Shown here: one piece after another, positions 17,918 to 26,162 of the stretch
Layout: every line of letters starts with the position of its first letter
How positions within the stretch are numbered: the first letter of the stretch is position 1
Assembly: GCF_014644315.1 (NCBI RefSeq)
Contig: NZ_BMKL01000001.1
Location: forward strand, 2,119,001 to 2,183,000
Origin: Tsuneonella deserti
GTDB taxonomy: Bacteria; Pseudomonadota; Alphaproteobacteria; Sphingomonadales; Sphingomonadaceae
DNA length: 64,000 bases
Reading direction: 5' to 3'
Translations under genes and position numbers: made by a program
The notes under the pieces: generated by a model
Databases searched by the model: none
What the model was told of the DNA's origin: nothing
The model's input: the letters and a program-made list of their open reading frames with translations, nothing else

Positions 17918-17982
17918 TCCCGGGCGAGATTATTCAAGGCTTGCCGGAACCGAATCCCCCCGCGAAACACTACGGTCAGGAC

Positions 17983-18750
17983 ATGGTGGACGATGTCACC
18001 CGATACCCCCTGACGGGGCGCTTTCTGATGGGCCGCACCCGTCACGCCATGCGCGAGCGCGAGAAAGAGCTGCTCGAGTCCTCGATAACCGAAGTCGCCG
18101 AGTACGATCGTTCCCACCTGGTTCTGGTGCGGGGCGAACTGGCCGAACGAAGCACCTTGCTGATCGAAGGCTACATGCTTCGCACCATCGAGGAGCACGG
18201 CCGCCGCTACATTGTCGGGTTTCATGTCCCTGGCGATTTCGTCGATCTTCACGCCTACGCGCTCAAACGGCTCGACCACGACATCGTCACCCTCGGTCCG
18301 GCGAAGGTAGGCATCGTGCCGCACGAGCGGATCGGCCATATTCACGAAAACGAGCCCCATCTTTCGCGGCTCTTCTGGTTCTCGACATTGCTCGATGCGG
18401 CAATCCAGCGGCAGTGGACGCTCAAGCTGGAACAGCTCAAGGCAAGCCGCCGGGTTGCCCACCGGTTCTCGGAAGTCTGGCGAAGGCTCGAAATGGTCGG
18501 CCTGGCTCGCTCCAATGGTTTTCGCACTCCGCTGAACCAGACGGACCTCGCAGACATGTGCGGCACCACGTCCATCCACATGAACCGCGCTCTGTCCGAG
18601 CTGCGCCGCGAAGACGTGGTCGAGTTCCGCCGCGGCCTCGTGATCGCGCGGGACCGTTCGCGGCTCGAAAGCTTCGGGGATTTCAATCCCGACTATCTCT
18701 ATGGCGGCGGGCCCCTGGGCGTTCAGCACGAACTCGACGGAACCGACTGA
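17983..18750 (+). CDS. Crp/Fnr family transcriptional regulator
   Basis: 255 residues from ATG 17983 (TCAGGA upstream); a TTG at 17941 would add 14 residues. The N-terminal cyclic-nucleotide-binding-like jelly roll includes VGFHVPGDFVDLHAY (about 79-93). The C-terminal winged helix has the motif LNQTDLADMCGTTSIHMNRA, the standard Crp/Fnr recognition helix region. It lacks the cysteine cluster of oxygen-sensing FNR. The 65-base gap to the divergent DUF2339 gene could hold a shared control region, so this protein may control its neighbour; that is inference. Confidence 0.9.
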   Translation: MVDDVTRYPLTGRFLMGRTRHAMREREKELLESSITEVAEYDRSHLVLVRGELAERSTLLIEGYMLRTIEEHGRRYIVGFHVPGDFVDLHAYALKRLDHDIVTLGPAKVGIVPHERIGHIHENEPHLSRLFWFSTLLDAAIQRQWTLKLEQLKASRRVAHRFSEVWRRLEMVGLARSNGFRTPLNQTDLADMCGTTSIHMNRALSELRREDVVEFRRGLVIARDRSRLESFGDFNPDYLYGGGPLGVQHELDGTD

Positions 18751-18802
18751 GCGCATCCGGCTTGGCTGTGGCTGAAACGAGCCGCCGGGCGGTTGCAGAG
18801 CG

Positions 18803-19714
18803 TCAGATCGCTCCCGGCAGCATCCGCCGTCCAAGCTCGATAGCGCCGCGGATCCCGGCATCATCTCCCAGAGCAGGCGGAACGATGTACTCCCTAAGTC
18901 CGGGGTCAAGCGCCGGGTGCCGGACGTAGCCCGCCAACCGCTCCTCGGTCATCCGGCGGATCGCATCGATCAGCCCCGGCGCCTTGCTTACTCCTCCACC
19001 GAAGATCAGCCGCTCCGGCATATGGAGAAGGATCAGCGTCACGGCGAAACTCGCCAGATATCCCGCGATGATCTCGGCCTCCCTCCGCCCCAACCGGTCG
19101 AGGCTGGCGCCCCAGCGGGCAATGATCGCGGGGCCGCTGGCGAGGCCTTCGAGGCAATCGCCGTGAAGCCGGCATATTCCCTCGAAGTCGTCGCCAGCCT
19201 CCCGCCGTATGGGCACGTGCCCCGCCTCGTAATGGCCGATGCCTCCCATTGATTGGCCTTTGCGCAGGACGCCGGTGCCCACTCCGGTGCCGACGGTCGT
19301 GTAGGCAAGCGTGAATGCTCGCCGCCCCGCCCCCGACAGCCACTCACCGAGCGCGGCGGCGTTTACGTCGGTATCGACCGCCAGAGGCACGCCGAAACCG
19401 GCGAGGGCCTGCGGATAGGACGCCCCCGGCCAACCTTGCTTGGGCGTGGTCGTGATCGTGCCCCAGTTTGCAGCCGCATGATCGAGCGCGAGCGGTCCGA
19501 AGCTGCCGATCCCGAAAGCGCCGATCTTTCCGTGAGTTGCTTCCGCCTCTCGAAAGAAGTCCGCCATAGCCCCAAAAGTGTTGTCCGGCTGCTGGGTCGG
19601 AATGCGCCGGTGCGCCAGGATCGCGCCGCTTTCGTCAGCCAGCGCGAGGACGAACTTGGTTCCGCCGGCTTCGACAGCGCCGATCAGGCGTCCAGCGGCG
19701 GTGCCGCCGCTCAT
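18803..19714 (-). CDS. ROK-family sugar kinase (fructokinase-like)
   Basis: 303 residues. The phosphate-binding start is IGAVEAGGTKF (11-21), and the stretch NTFGAMADFF and IGSFGPL are the pattern of the fructokinase branch of ROK kinases. The zinc-binding region reads HYEAGHVPIRR followed by GICRLHGDCLEGLASGPAI. Such enzymes phosphorylate fructose or a related hexose with ATP in the cytosol. Its start overlaps the YjbQ stop by four bases, so it is the last gene of the MaoC-CitE-YjbQ-ROK unit. The sugar specificity is a family-level inference. Confidence 0.9.
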   Translation of the reverse strand: MSGGTAAGRLIGAVEAGGTKFVLALADESGAILAHRRIPTQQPDNTFGAMADFFREAEATHGKIGAFGIGSFGPLALDHAAANWGTITTTPKQGWPGASYPQALAGFGVPLAVDTDVNAAALGEWLSGAGRRAFTLAYTTVGTGVGTGVLRKGQSMGGIGHYEAGHVPIRREAGDDFEGICRLHGDCLEGLASGPAIIARWGASLDRLGRREAEIIAGYLASFAVTLILLHMPERLIFGGGVSKAPGLIDAIRRMTEERLAGYVRHPALDPGLREYIVPPALGDDAGIRGAIELGRRMLPGAI

Positions 19715-20127
19715 TCGCCCATCGCCGTGACGACGATTTCGCGCCGGTGGCCACGGGTGCGATGCTCGGCCAGGAAGACGCCTTGCCAGGTGCCGAGCAA
19801 GATCCGGTTCGACGAAAAGGGGATCGTCAGCGCGCTGCCGGTGAGCATCGCCTTGATGTGCGCGGGCATGTCGTCGGGCCCTTCCTCGTCGTGCTCGTAG
19901 CGGCCTTCCTCAGGTGCGAGCCGGTCGAGCCAGCGAAGCAGGTCCCGCTGCACGGCGATGCTGGCGTTCTCGCTGATCAGCAGCCCTGCGCTGGTGTGCC
20001 GGCAGAACAGCGTCAGCACGCCCTTGAGCAAGCGCGACCGGGCAAGCCAGACCGATAGCTCGCTGGTGATGTCCGTCAGCCCCCGGCCGGCGGTTTCGAA
20101 CCGCAATATGTCTTGCGCGACGCTCAC
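19711..20127 (-). CDS. yjbQ: YjbQ/UPF0047 family protein
   Basis: 138 residues from a GTG start that overlaps the upstream lyase stop. Family motifs are all present: CRHTSAGLLISENAS with conserved histidine, ALLGSALTIPF-like TGSALTIPF, and GTWQGVFLAEHR. The family (secondary thiamine-phosphate synthase enzyme) has weak thiamin-phosphate-synthase activity in E. coli, but its physiological role is unsettled. The size is normal. Overlaps on both sides imply translational coupling with the CitE-like lyase and ROK kinase. Confidence 0.93.
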   Translation of the reverse strand: MSVAQDILRFETAGRGLTDITSELSVWLARSRLLKGVLTLFCRHTSAGLLISENASIAVQRDLLRWLDRLAPEEGRYEHDEEGPDDMPAHIKAMLTGSALTIPFSSNRILLGTWQGVFLAEHRTRGHRREIVVTAMGE

Positions 20128-21014
20128 GTTTCGCCGGCGGCCGCCAGCGTGCGGCGCGCGGCCTTGAGGTGGGGGATGTCGAACATCTTGCCGTCGATCC
20201 CGACGGTCCCGGCGTCCGGCTGCGCGGCGAAGGCCGCCACCACGCGGCGTGCAAAGGAGACTTCCTCGTCACTCGGGGTAAAACCCTCGTTGATCGGCCC
20301 GACTTGCGCCGGGTGAATGGCCAGTCGTCCGGAAAAGCCCTCGCCGCGCGCCTGGCGGCTGCTGGCGAGAAGTCCCTGCTCGTCGCGGAAATCGGCATGG
20401 AGGGTCTCGATCGCGGGAACCCCGGCCGCGTGCGCGGCCATCAAGGTGAGCGAGCGCACGAGGCGATATGTGAACAGCCACTCACCGTCCGGCCCACGAT
20501 TGCCGGTCGCGCCGAGGGCCGCCGCCAGGTCTTCCGCGCCCCACGTCAGGCCGCGCAGCCTCGCAAGCCCGGCCGAAGCATACTCGCCGAGTCGGAACGG
20601 AGCGATCGCGGTTTCAGTCGCGACCGGGATGATGCCGATGGAGCCGGGCCTGACGCCATGAGCCAACTCCATGTGATCGAGCAGGCTGGATACTCTGGCC
20701 ACGTCCTCCGGCCCATTGGGCTTGGGCTGCATGATGCCGTGCGGCTGGGCGGGGACCATCGCCGCAATATCGGCTTCGGCCAGGCCGCTCTCGAGCGGAT
20801 TGATGCGCACCCACAGCTCGGGAGCGTCCGGAGCATTCCTGTCGAAGGTGCTCACGAAGTCGGCGACACGCTTGCGCGCCGCCAGCTTGTTGGCTGGTGC
20901 GACCGCGTCCTCCAGGTCGAGGATTACCGCGTCCGCGCCGCAGCCTGCCACCTTGGACAGCTTCTTGTCGCTGTCGCCGGGAATGAACAGCAGGGAACGC
21001 AAGGTGCGGCTCAT
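20124..21014 (-). CDS. HpcH/HpaI-type CoA ester lyase (CitE-like)
   Basis: 296 residues from ATG 21014; a longer frame is a shadow of the next gene. The motifs [20 protein letters not shown] and [14 protein letters not shown] are those of the CitE/malyl-CoA lyase superfamily; arginine, glutamate and aspartate positions for Mg and substrate binding are kept. It would cleave or form a 3-hydroxyacyl-CoA such as a malyl-CoA. The directly overlapping MaoC hydratase upstream suggests the two act in sequence on one CoA intermediate, as in mesaconyl-CoA to methylmalyl-CoA conversions. That pathway is inference. Confidence 0.9.
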   Translation of the reverse strand: MSRTLRSLLFIPGDSDKKLSKVAGCGADAVILDLEDAVAPANKLAARKRVADFVSTFDRNAPDAPELWVRINPLESGLAEADIAAMVPAQPHGIMQPKPNGPEDVARVSSLLDHMELAHGVRPGSIGIIPVATETAIAPFRLGEYASAGLARLRGLTWGAEDLAAALGATGNRGPDGEWLFTYRLVRSLTLMAAHAAGVPAIETLHADFRDEQGLLASSRQARGEGFSGRLAIHPAQVGPINEGFTPSDEEVSFARRVVAAFAAQPDAGTVGIDGKMFDIPHLKAARRTLAAAGET

Positions 21015-21469
21015 GAGGGCTTCTTTCGCTGAAGCCCGCTGCGCTTGCATGTCGCGACCAGCTTGCCGTCCTGGTTGTAGGCGCGGTGCGAGAAAGTGAC
21101 GATGCCCGCCTCGGGCCGCGACTTGCTTTCCCGCAATTCGAGCACTTCTGTCTCGATGCGCAGGGTATCGCCGATGAACACGGGCGCGGGAAAGCGCACT
21201 TCGTCCCAGCCGAGATTGGCCACAGCCGTGCCCAACGTGGTGTCGCCCACCGATACGCCGACCATCAGCGAAAGGGTGAAGCAGGAGTTTACCAGCACCC
21301 GGCCGTAATCGCTGTTCTTCATGTATTCGGCATCGAGATGCAGCGCGGCCGGATTGTGGCTCAGCGTCGTGAACAGCAGGTTGTCGGTTTCGGTCACCGT
21401 GCGGCGGATCGGGTGATCGAAAGTCTGTCCAACAGTGAGTTCGTCGAACCACAGGCCCGGCATCGGCAT
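21011..21469 (-). CDS. MaoC family dehydratase
   Basis: 152 residues, a single hot-dog domain. The R-hydratase signature is present: [21 protein letters not shown], with the Asp/His type active-site region, followed by [17 protein letters not shown]. It resembles itaconyl/mesaconyl-CoA hydratases rather than the double-hot-dog enzyme of the ethylmalonyl-CoA pathway. It is the first gene of a four-gene overlapping operon with a CoA ester lyase, YjbQ and a ROK kinase. The exact substrate is unknown. Confidence 0.88.
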   Translation of the reverse strand: MPMPGLWFDELTVGQTFDHPIRRTVTETDNLLFTTLSHNPAALHLDAEYMKNSDYGRVLVNSCFTLSLMVGVSVGDTTLGTAVANLGWDEVRFPAPVFIGDTLRIETEVLELRESKSRPEAGIVTFSHRAYNQDGKLVATCKRSGLQRKKPS

Positions 21470-21560
21470 CTCCCTTTTGTCAGCCGACTAGCGCGGAGCA
21501 GCCCGGAATGACAGAGGAAGCCGAAACCAGTCCGCCACCCCATCCGTTCGAGATTCTGCC

Positions 21561-22361
21561 ATGCCCATAGCCATTTCCGCCAGCTTCGATTTCCAACTCG
21601 ACAGTCCGACCGACATCATCCTCCAGTTCGAAGCTGCGGCCATTCCCGAGCAGACAATCCTGTCCTGCAATACGAACGTCACGGCGGAGGATTGCGCGCG
21701 GGTTCCGGCCCATGATGCCATCGGCGAACGCGTGCTGTTCGAGGCGGAAGGGCGCGTGGATGTCTCCTACGAGGCGCTCGTCCAAGTGAACCGGATGGTG
21801 CCGGACCTGTCTGCGCTGGACCAGCTGCCGCCTCACGACCTGCCGGGCGAGACACTCGATTACCTGCTGGACTCGCGGTACTGTCCCGCGGACCGTTTCC
21901 AGCCGTTCGTGGAGGATGAGTTCGGCGGCACTTCGGGGGGCCAGCGCGTACTCGCCATCCATGACTGGATCGGCCGGCATTTCTCCTATGAGCCGGGCAG
22001 CAGCACCTCGACCACCACCGCACTCGACAGCTTCGTCGAGCGGCGGGGGATTTGCCGCGACTATGCCCACGTGCTGATCACGCTGGCGCGCGCCTCCACC
22101 ATCCCCGCGCGCTATGTCTCCTGCTTCGCGCCTGGAGTTAACCCGCCGGATTTTCACGCAGTCGCCGAAGTCTTCCTGGCCGACCAGCAAACCCCTGGCG
22201 GAGGAGCCTGGTACATTGTCGACGCGACCGGAATGGCAGACCCGCGCGAGACGGTGAAGATCGGAGTTGGCCGCGACGCTGCCGACGTCAGTTTCCTGAC
22301 CAGCTTCGGGCAGGCGCATTTCGGCGGCAAGCAGGTGACCGTCACGCGCCAGGCAGGTTAA
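21561..22361 (+). CDS. Transglutaminase-like cysteine protease-fold protein
   Basis: 266 residues. An N-terminal beta domain (1-110) precedes a transglutaminase core with the catalytic triad visible: Cys165 in RRGICRDYAH, His199 in PPDFHAVAEVF and Asp221 in YIVDATG. There is no signal peptide, so it is probably cytoplasmic. Bacterial members usually act as proteases or amidases rather than cross-linkers. It is divergent from the MaoC operon and precedes an L,D-transpeptidase gene in the same direction, about 80 bases away; a functional tie is not evident. Confidence 0.87.
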   Translation: MPIAISASFDFQLDSPTDIILQFEAAAIPEQTILSCNTNVTAEDCARVPAHDAIGERVLFEAEGRVDVSYEALVQVNRMVPDLSALDQLPPHDLPGETLDYLLDSRYCPADRFQPFVEDEFGGTSGGQRVLAIHDWIGRHFSYEPGSSTSTTTALDSFVERRGICRDYAHVLITLARASTIPARYVSCFAPGVNPPDFHAVAEVFLADQQTPGGGAWYIVDATGMADPRETVKIGVGRDAADVSFLTSFGQAHFGGKQVTVTRQAG

Positions 22362-22443
22362 TCTTTCGCAGCGCGCCGTCCCGGCGGGGGACGCACGGCC
22401 AGTGCGGGTGGAACGCGGCGGGAGGGTGCCGCATAGACAGGCC

Positions 22444-23103
22444 ATGGACGCGATGATCAAATGGATCGGCGGCGCAACGGCAGCCATAGCGCTCGGCCTT
22501 GCAGGCGCTGCTTTTTTCACTGGAGCATGGTCGCCTGCCCCTGCCCGCGCCCCCGGGGCTCCCTACGCCGAAACCGCCTCCTCCCCGTCCCTTGTCGATT
22601 CAAGGCCGGCAACGAAAACTGCCACGCCAGCCGCCGCCGCTCCGTTTACCGTGAAGCGCATCCTGCCCATCGCAGGACCGATCAAGTACGGCGAATGGCA
22701 TTGGGATGAGGCAGGCATTCCCGATGGCCCGATCGTGATGACTGTCGACCTCGATGCGCGGGTTCTCTCGGTGTTCAAAGGTGGCTACGAGATCGGCGCC
22801 GCGACGGTGCTGGTGGGCACTGACGAATATCCGACCCCGCTTGGAACCTTTCCCATCCTCGCCAAGCAGCGCCACAACAAGTCGGAGAAATACGGCGGGG
22901 CGCCGATGCCTTGGTCCATGTTCCTCACCAGTGACGGGGTCGCCATCCACGGTGGCCACGTGGTGGAGAATGGCTATGCCAGCCACGGCTGCATCTCCGC
23001 TCCGGACGAATTCGTCTCCCGCATCTTCGCGATCGCGAGGCCCGGGGACAAGGTCATCGTCACGCGCGGCGAGACGATGAAACTGGGCGATCCGATCGTC
23101 TGA
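22444..23103 (+). CDS. L,D-transpeptidase (YkuD domain)
   Basis: 219 residues from ATG 22444; an upstream GTG at 22402 is less likely. An N-terminal membrane anchor or signal (about 5-25) is followed by a Pro/Ala-rich spacer. The YkuD catalytic domain (about 95-215) carries His169 in AIHGGH and Cys183 in SHGCIS, the active-site signature. It would form 3-3 peptidoglycan cross-links or attach proteins to the wall in the periplasm. It ends two bases from the convergent tilS stop. Confidence 0.93.
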   Translation: MDAMIKWIGGATAAIALGLAGAAFFTGAWSPAPARAPGAPYAETASSPSLVDSRPATKTATPAAAAPFTVKRILPIAGPIKYGEWHWDEAGIPDGPIVMTVDLDARVLSVFKGGYEIGAATVLVGTDEYPTPLGTFPILAKQRHNKSEKYGGAPMPWSMFLTSDGVAIHGGHVVENGYASHGCISAPDEFVSRIFAIARPGDKVIVTRGETMKLGDPIV

Positions 23104-23105
23104 TC

Positions 23106-24011
23106 TCAGGCGCGGCGCGGCGGCTCCCGCTCGAACCGCCAGGCATCGAGCTGGGCCGTTTCATCAGCACGGTGCCGCGCTCGCCGGGCGATTACTCCGC
23201 CCAGTGACGCATGTCCGTCGCTGCGGAGTTGCGCAATCATGCGGGCCACTGCCGATCGCGGTACGTTCGCGCCGTGTTCGCGCAGGATGCCGGCCACCAG
23301 TTCAAGCTCGATGAGCGAGGAGTGACCACTGAGGAGCCACGTGACCTCGCCCTCGCGGACGATCGCCTTGCAGGCTGCTTGCGCCACCGCTTCCTCCACC
23401 GCGCTCTCGGCCTCCTGCAGGTGGGCCGCGCTGCGCGCGATTGCCAGCGGGTCGAGCCAAGGCAGCGCGGACAGCGCCTGCCGAACCCGCACCCGGTCGA
23501 AGCGCTCGTCTTCGTTGGACGGGTCCGACACGGGATCCATTCCTGCGGAAGAAACGATCCGGGCAAGTTCTTCGCGGCGCCAGTTCAGCAGCGGGCGGAC
23601 GACAAGAAACCTCGTCGAGGGATCGCAGGCTTCCATGACCGCCCGCTCCCTGATCCCCGCAAGTCCCGCCAAGCCACTGCCCCGATTGAGCCGCATAAGC
23701 ATCGTCTCGGCCTGGTCGTCCGCGTGATGGGCGGTTGCGAATACGCCGGCGCCGCGGCTTCCGAAGGACCGGCACAGCGCCTCGTAACGGGCATCCCGGG
23801 CCCTATGCTGCAGGTTGCCGGACGCGAGGATGACCCGAACCGTCTCGTGCGGGACCCCGATCGCCTCGCAGATGCCGGCGACCTTGCGGGCTTCCGCTGC
23901 CGCCTCGAAACGCAGGCCATGATCGATGGTCGCGGCGATTACGCGTTCGGGCAGCGCGGCGTGGGCCAGCAGGAGTAGCGCGAGGCTGTCGGGGCCTCCG
24001 GAAACCGCCAC
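23106..24011 (-). CDS. tilS: tRNA(Ile)-lysidine synthase
   Basis: The PP-loop motif AVSGGPDS is at the very N-terminus of the annotated frame, followed by TIDHGLR and FATAHHADDQAETMLMRLNRG, all diagnostic of TilS, which makes lysidine at C34 of tRNA-Ile(CAU). The start is a problem: GTG 24011 leaves one residue before the PP-loop, while the frame stays open upstream to about 24107 with a family-like segment (APELIARFRTGLLRLWPEAG) but without ATG, GTG or TTG. ATT at 24104, overlapping the ybgF stop, is a possible true start. The C-terminal part is shorter than in E. coli, as is common in alphaproteobacteria. Confidence 0.85.
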   Translation of the reverse strand: MAVSGGPDSLALLLLAHAALPERVIAATIDHGLRFEAAAEARKVAGICEAIGVPHETVRVILASGNLQHRARDARYEALCRSFGSRGAGVFATAHHADDQAETMLMRLNRGSGLAGLAGIRERAVMEACDPSTRFLVVRPLLNWRREELARIVSSAGMDPVSDPSNEDERFDRVRVRQALSALPWLDPLAIARSAAHLQEAESAVEEAVAQAACKAIVREGEVTWLLSGHSSLIELELVAGILREHGANVPRSAVARMIAQLRSDGHASLGGVIARRARHRADETAQLDAWRFEREPPRRA

Positions 24012-24099
24012 TCCGAAGCGCCCGCCTTCGCCTGCTTCGGGCCAAAGGCGCAGCAGCCCGGTGCGAAAGCGCGCGATCAGTTCAGGCGCGAGCGCCGTA

Positions 24100-25065
24100 T
24101 CAATTGCATTTCACCTTGGCGCGGTCGGCATTGTACTGGCTCTTGAGCCGGCCAGTCGCGACAGCGGGATAAGTCTCGCTGAACTCGGCAAGAGCGATGC
24201 AGGCGCGCTTTGTGTCCTTCTGCACGATCATCGCCTCGGCAAGAAAGAGCAGGCTGTCGGGCGCGCGCGCACCCTGCTTGTCGGCCTGGTAGTTCTTGAG
24301 GAACCACGGAGCCGCCTCGGCCGGCTTGCCGCCATCCAGATAGGCGCGGCCCAGCAGGTTGCGGCCATAACTGATCTGCGCATGCCTTGGGTACTTCTCG
24401 ACATAGAGGCTGAGCTGCTGCTGCGCCTCGGGGAAGAACCCGGCATCCCACAGGCGGAAGCCGTAATCGTATTCGTCCTTGCCCGGATCGTCCGTCTGAG
24501 GTTTGGCAATCGCCTGGACCGCGGCGAGACGCTGAGCGGTGGGCCCGGCCGGCTTGGCGGCCGGCGGCGTCGAAGCCGAAGTGCCGGTGGTGGCCGATGC
24601 CGGAATCGGCGCGGGACGGGACGCGCCGCCAGTCATCGCGGAAAGATTGGCCTCCGGGGCCAGGGGCTTGGGGGTGGCTGCAGTCGCCGCGGCGCCGGAA
24701 GTGACTTCGAGCGCGCCGAGACGGGTTCCGAGCTGGGCGATCGCGTTGGTGTTTTCCTCGGTCTGGGAAGTCAGGCGCGCAAGCTGGCTCTCGAGCGCAT
24801 CGAGGCGGGCGAGAATGTCCGTCACCGCGGTGGTCGATGGACGCGCCGCGCCGGTCGACGCCGGCTGGGCGGCGGTCACTTCGGGTTCGAAGTACTTGCC
24901 GTCACTGCCGGGAAAGACCTTGCGCTGCAGCGCGCGGATTTCCGTTTCGGCCTTCCGCAACCGCGCTTCGGTCGAGTTGTCCTGCGCGTTCGCCGGAATG
25001 GCGGCAACGGCCATTGCGAGGACCGCCAACGGAGCGGCGATCGCACGATTCACAGTGATCCTCAT
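24100..25065 (-). CDS. ybgF: Tol-Pal system protein YbgF/CpoB
   Basis: 321 residues from ATG 25065 (GGAAGA upstream). There is a signal peptide ending ANA at about 28, an N-terminal helical region that could trimerise (residues 30-130, rich in E/R/L), a Pro/Ala-rich linker, and C-terminal TPR repeats starting at YDYGFRLWDAGFFPEAQQQL. The family coordinates peptidoglycan synthesis with outer-membrane constriction through Tol-Pal and PBP1B. It precedes tilS, a pairing common in sphingomonads from memory; no tol genes are in the window. Confidence 0.88.
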   Translation of the reverse strand: MRITVNRAIAAPLAVLAMAVAAIPANAQDNSTEARLRKAETEIRALQRKVFPGSDGKYFEPEVTAAQPASTGAARPSTTAVTDILARLDALESQLARLTSQTEENTNAIAQLGTRLGALEVTSGAAATAATPKPLAPEANLSAMTGGASRPAPIPASATTGTSASTPPAAKPAGPTAQRLAAVQAIAKPQTDDPGKDEYDYGFRLWDAGFFPEAQQQLSLYVEKYPRHAQISYGRNLLGRAYLDGGKPAEAAPWFLKNYQADKQGARAPDSLLFLAEAMIVQKDTKRACIALAEFSETYPAVATGRLKSQYNADRAKVKCN

Positions 25066-25208
25066 CGAATTCTTCCCGTCACAACAAGACCGGCTCAAGC
25101 CTTTCGCCTTCACCGGACGAACTGTGCATGAACGCGGTGTATCTGGTTAACGCGCGCCTGCCGACCTTGTCGAGCCATCAGCAGGGCAAATCAGGGGAAA
25201 GCAGGACG

Positions 25209-26036
25209 TCACGTGCCTGTGGGAACCGTCTCGTCGGTCAGCCCCGGCTTTCCCGTCTCGCGTGCGAGCAACGCCTCGGCGGTGACCGGCACGTCCTTCA
25301 TGACGCCCTCGCTCTCCGCGAGCTTGGGGACCGGCTTCCCGCCGACCGTGATCGTCAGCGCGTCCGGGCGTCCGGTCCACACCTTGGGGCCGGTCGCATC
25401 GGCGGGAACGGTATAGCTTTCCCCCTTTGCCATCTGCTTCTGCATCAGCTGGGTACCGGCTCCATCGTAGAACTTGACCCAGACCCCGTCCTCGAGCGCC
25501 GTGAACACTACCGGCCCCGTGGCCGAGGCAACCGGCGCGGCGGGCCTCGTGACGCGAGCGGCCTGCCCCGGCACCCCGCGCTGTTCATCGAGCAGGGAGC
25601 CGGGGCCCGAGCCGGGTGACAGGATAGTGTTATAGAACACCACCCCGCCCGTGATCAGCAGGATCAGGGCGAACAGGCTGAAAAGCGCCAGGCCGCGCGA
25701 GGGGATTCGAGCGGGATCGCCGGGCTCGAAGGCTGCCGCGCGGTAGCGGTCGCTGCCCTCGCTCGCCGCCAGCTCGGCGCGCACTTCATCGGCGGTCGCC
25801 CGTTCGTCCAGGCCGACCGCGCGCGCATAAGTCCTCGCGAAGCCGGTGGCATAGGTCTTCGCGGGCAACGCGGCGAAATCACCCTTCTCGATCAGGAGCA
25901 GGTGGCGCTCTGGAATGCGCGTCTCGGCGACCAGCTGCTCGATCGTCATGCCTGCCTTCTCGCGTGCTTCGCGGAGGCGATCGCCGATGCCAAGCAGCGG
26001 CAGTTGTCCGTCGAGCGGACCCGTGTTCTCTTCCAT
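25209..26036 (-). CDS. rodZ: RodZ-like helix-turn-helix membrane protein
   Basis: 275 residues: an N-terminal Cro-like HTH of the RodZ type (17-80, IGDRLREAREKAGMTIEQLV), one membrane segment at about 114-136, and a C-terminal periplasmic DUF4115 domain (about 180-255, including GVWVKFYDGAGTQL). RodZ links the MreB cytoskeleton to cell-wall elongation. It lies downstream of ptsP in the same direction (126-base gap). A TTGACA hexamer on the minus strand at 26102-26097 could be part of its own promoter. Confidence 0.88.
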   Translation of the reverse strand: MEENTGPLDGQLPLLGIGDRLREAREKAGMTIEQLVAETRIPERHLLLIEKGDFAALPAKTYATGFARTYARAVGLDERATADEVRAELAASEGSDRYRAAAFEPGDPARIPSRGLALFSLFALILLITGGVVFYNTILSPGSGPGSLLDEQRGVPGQAARVTRPAAPVASATGPVVFTALEDGVWVKFYDGAGTQLMQKQMAKGESYTVPADATGPKVWTGRPDALTITVGGKPVPKLAESEGVMKDVPVTAEALLARETGKPGLTDETVPTGT

Positions 26037-26162
26037 CTAGCGTCCCGAAATTTCGACCCGATGCCCCCTGCGACGCCAAAACGCTCAGGTGCGATCTGTC
26101 AAGCACGCCGACACCTTCTGTTCGTGCGGGCAGCGACGAAGCGCGCCTGCCGCGCGGCGAAC

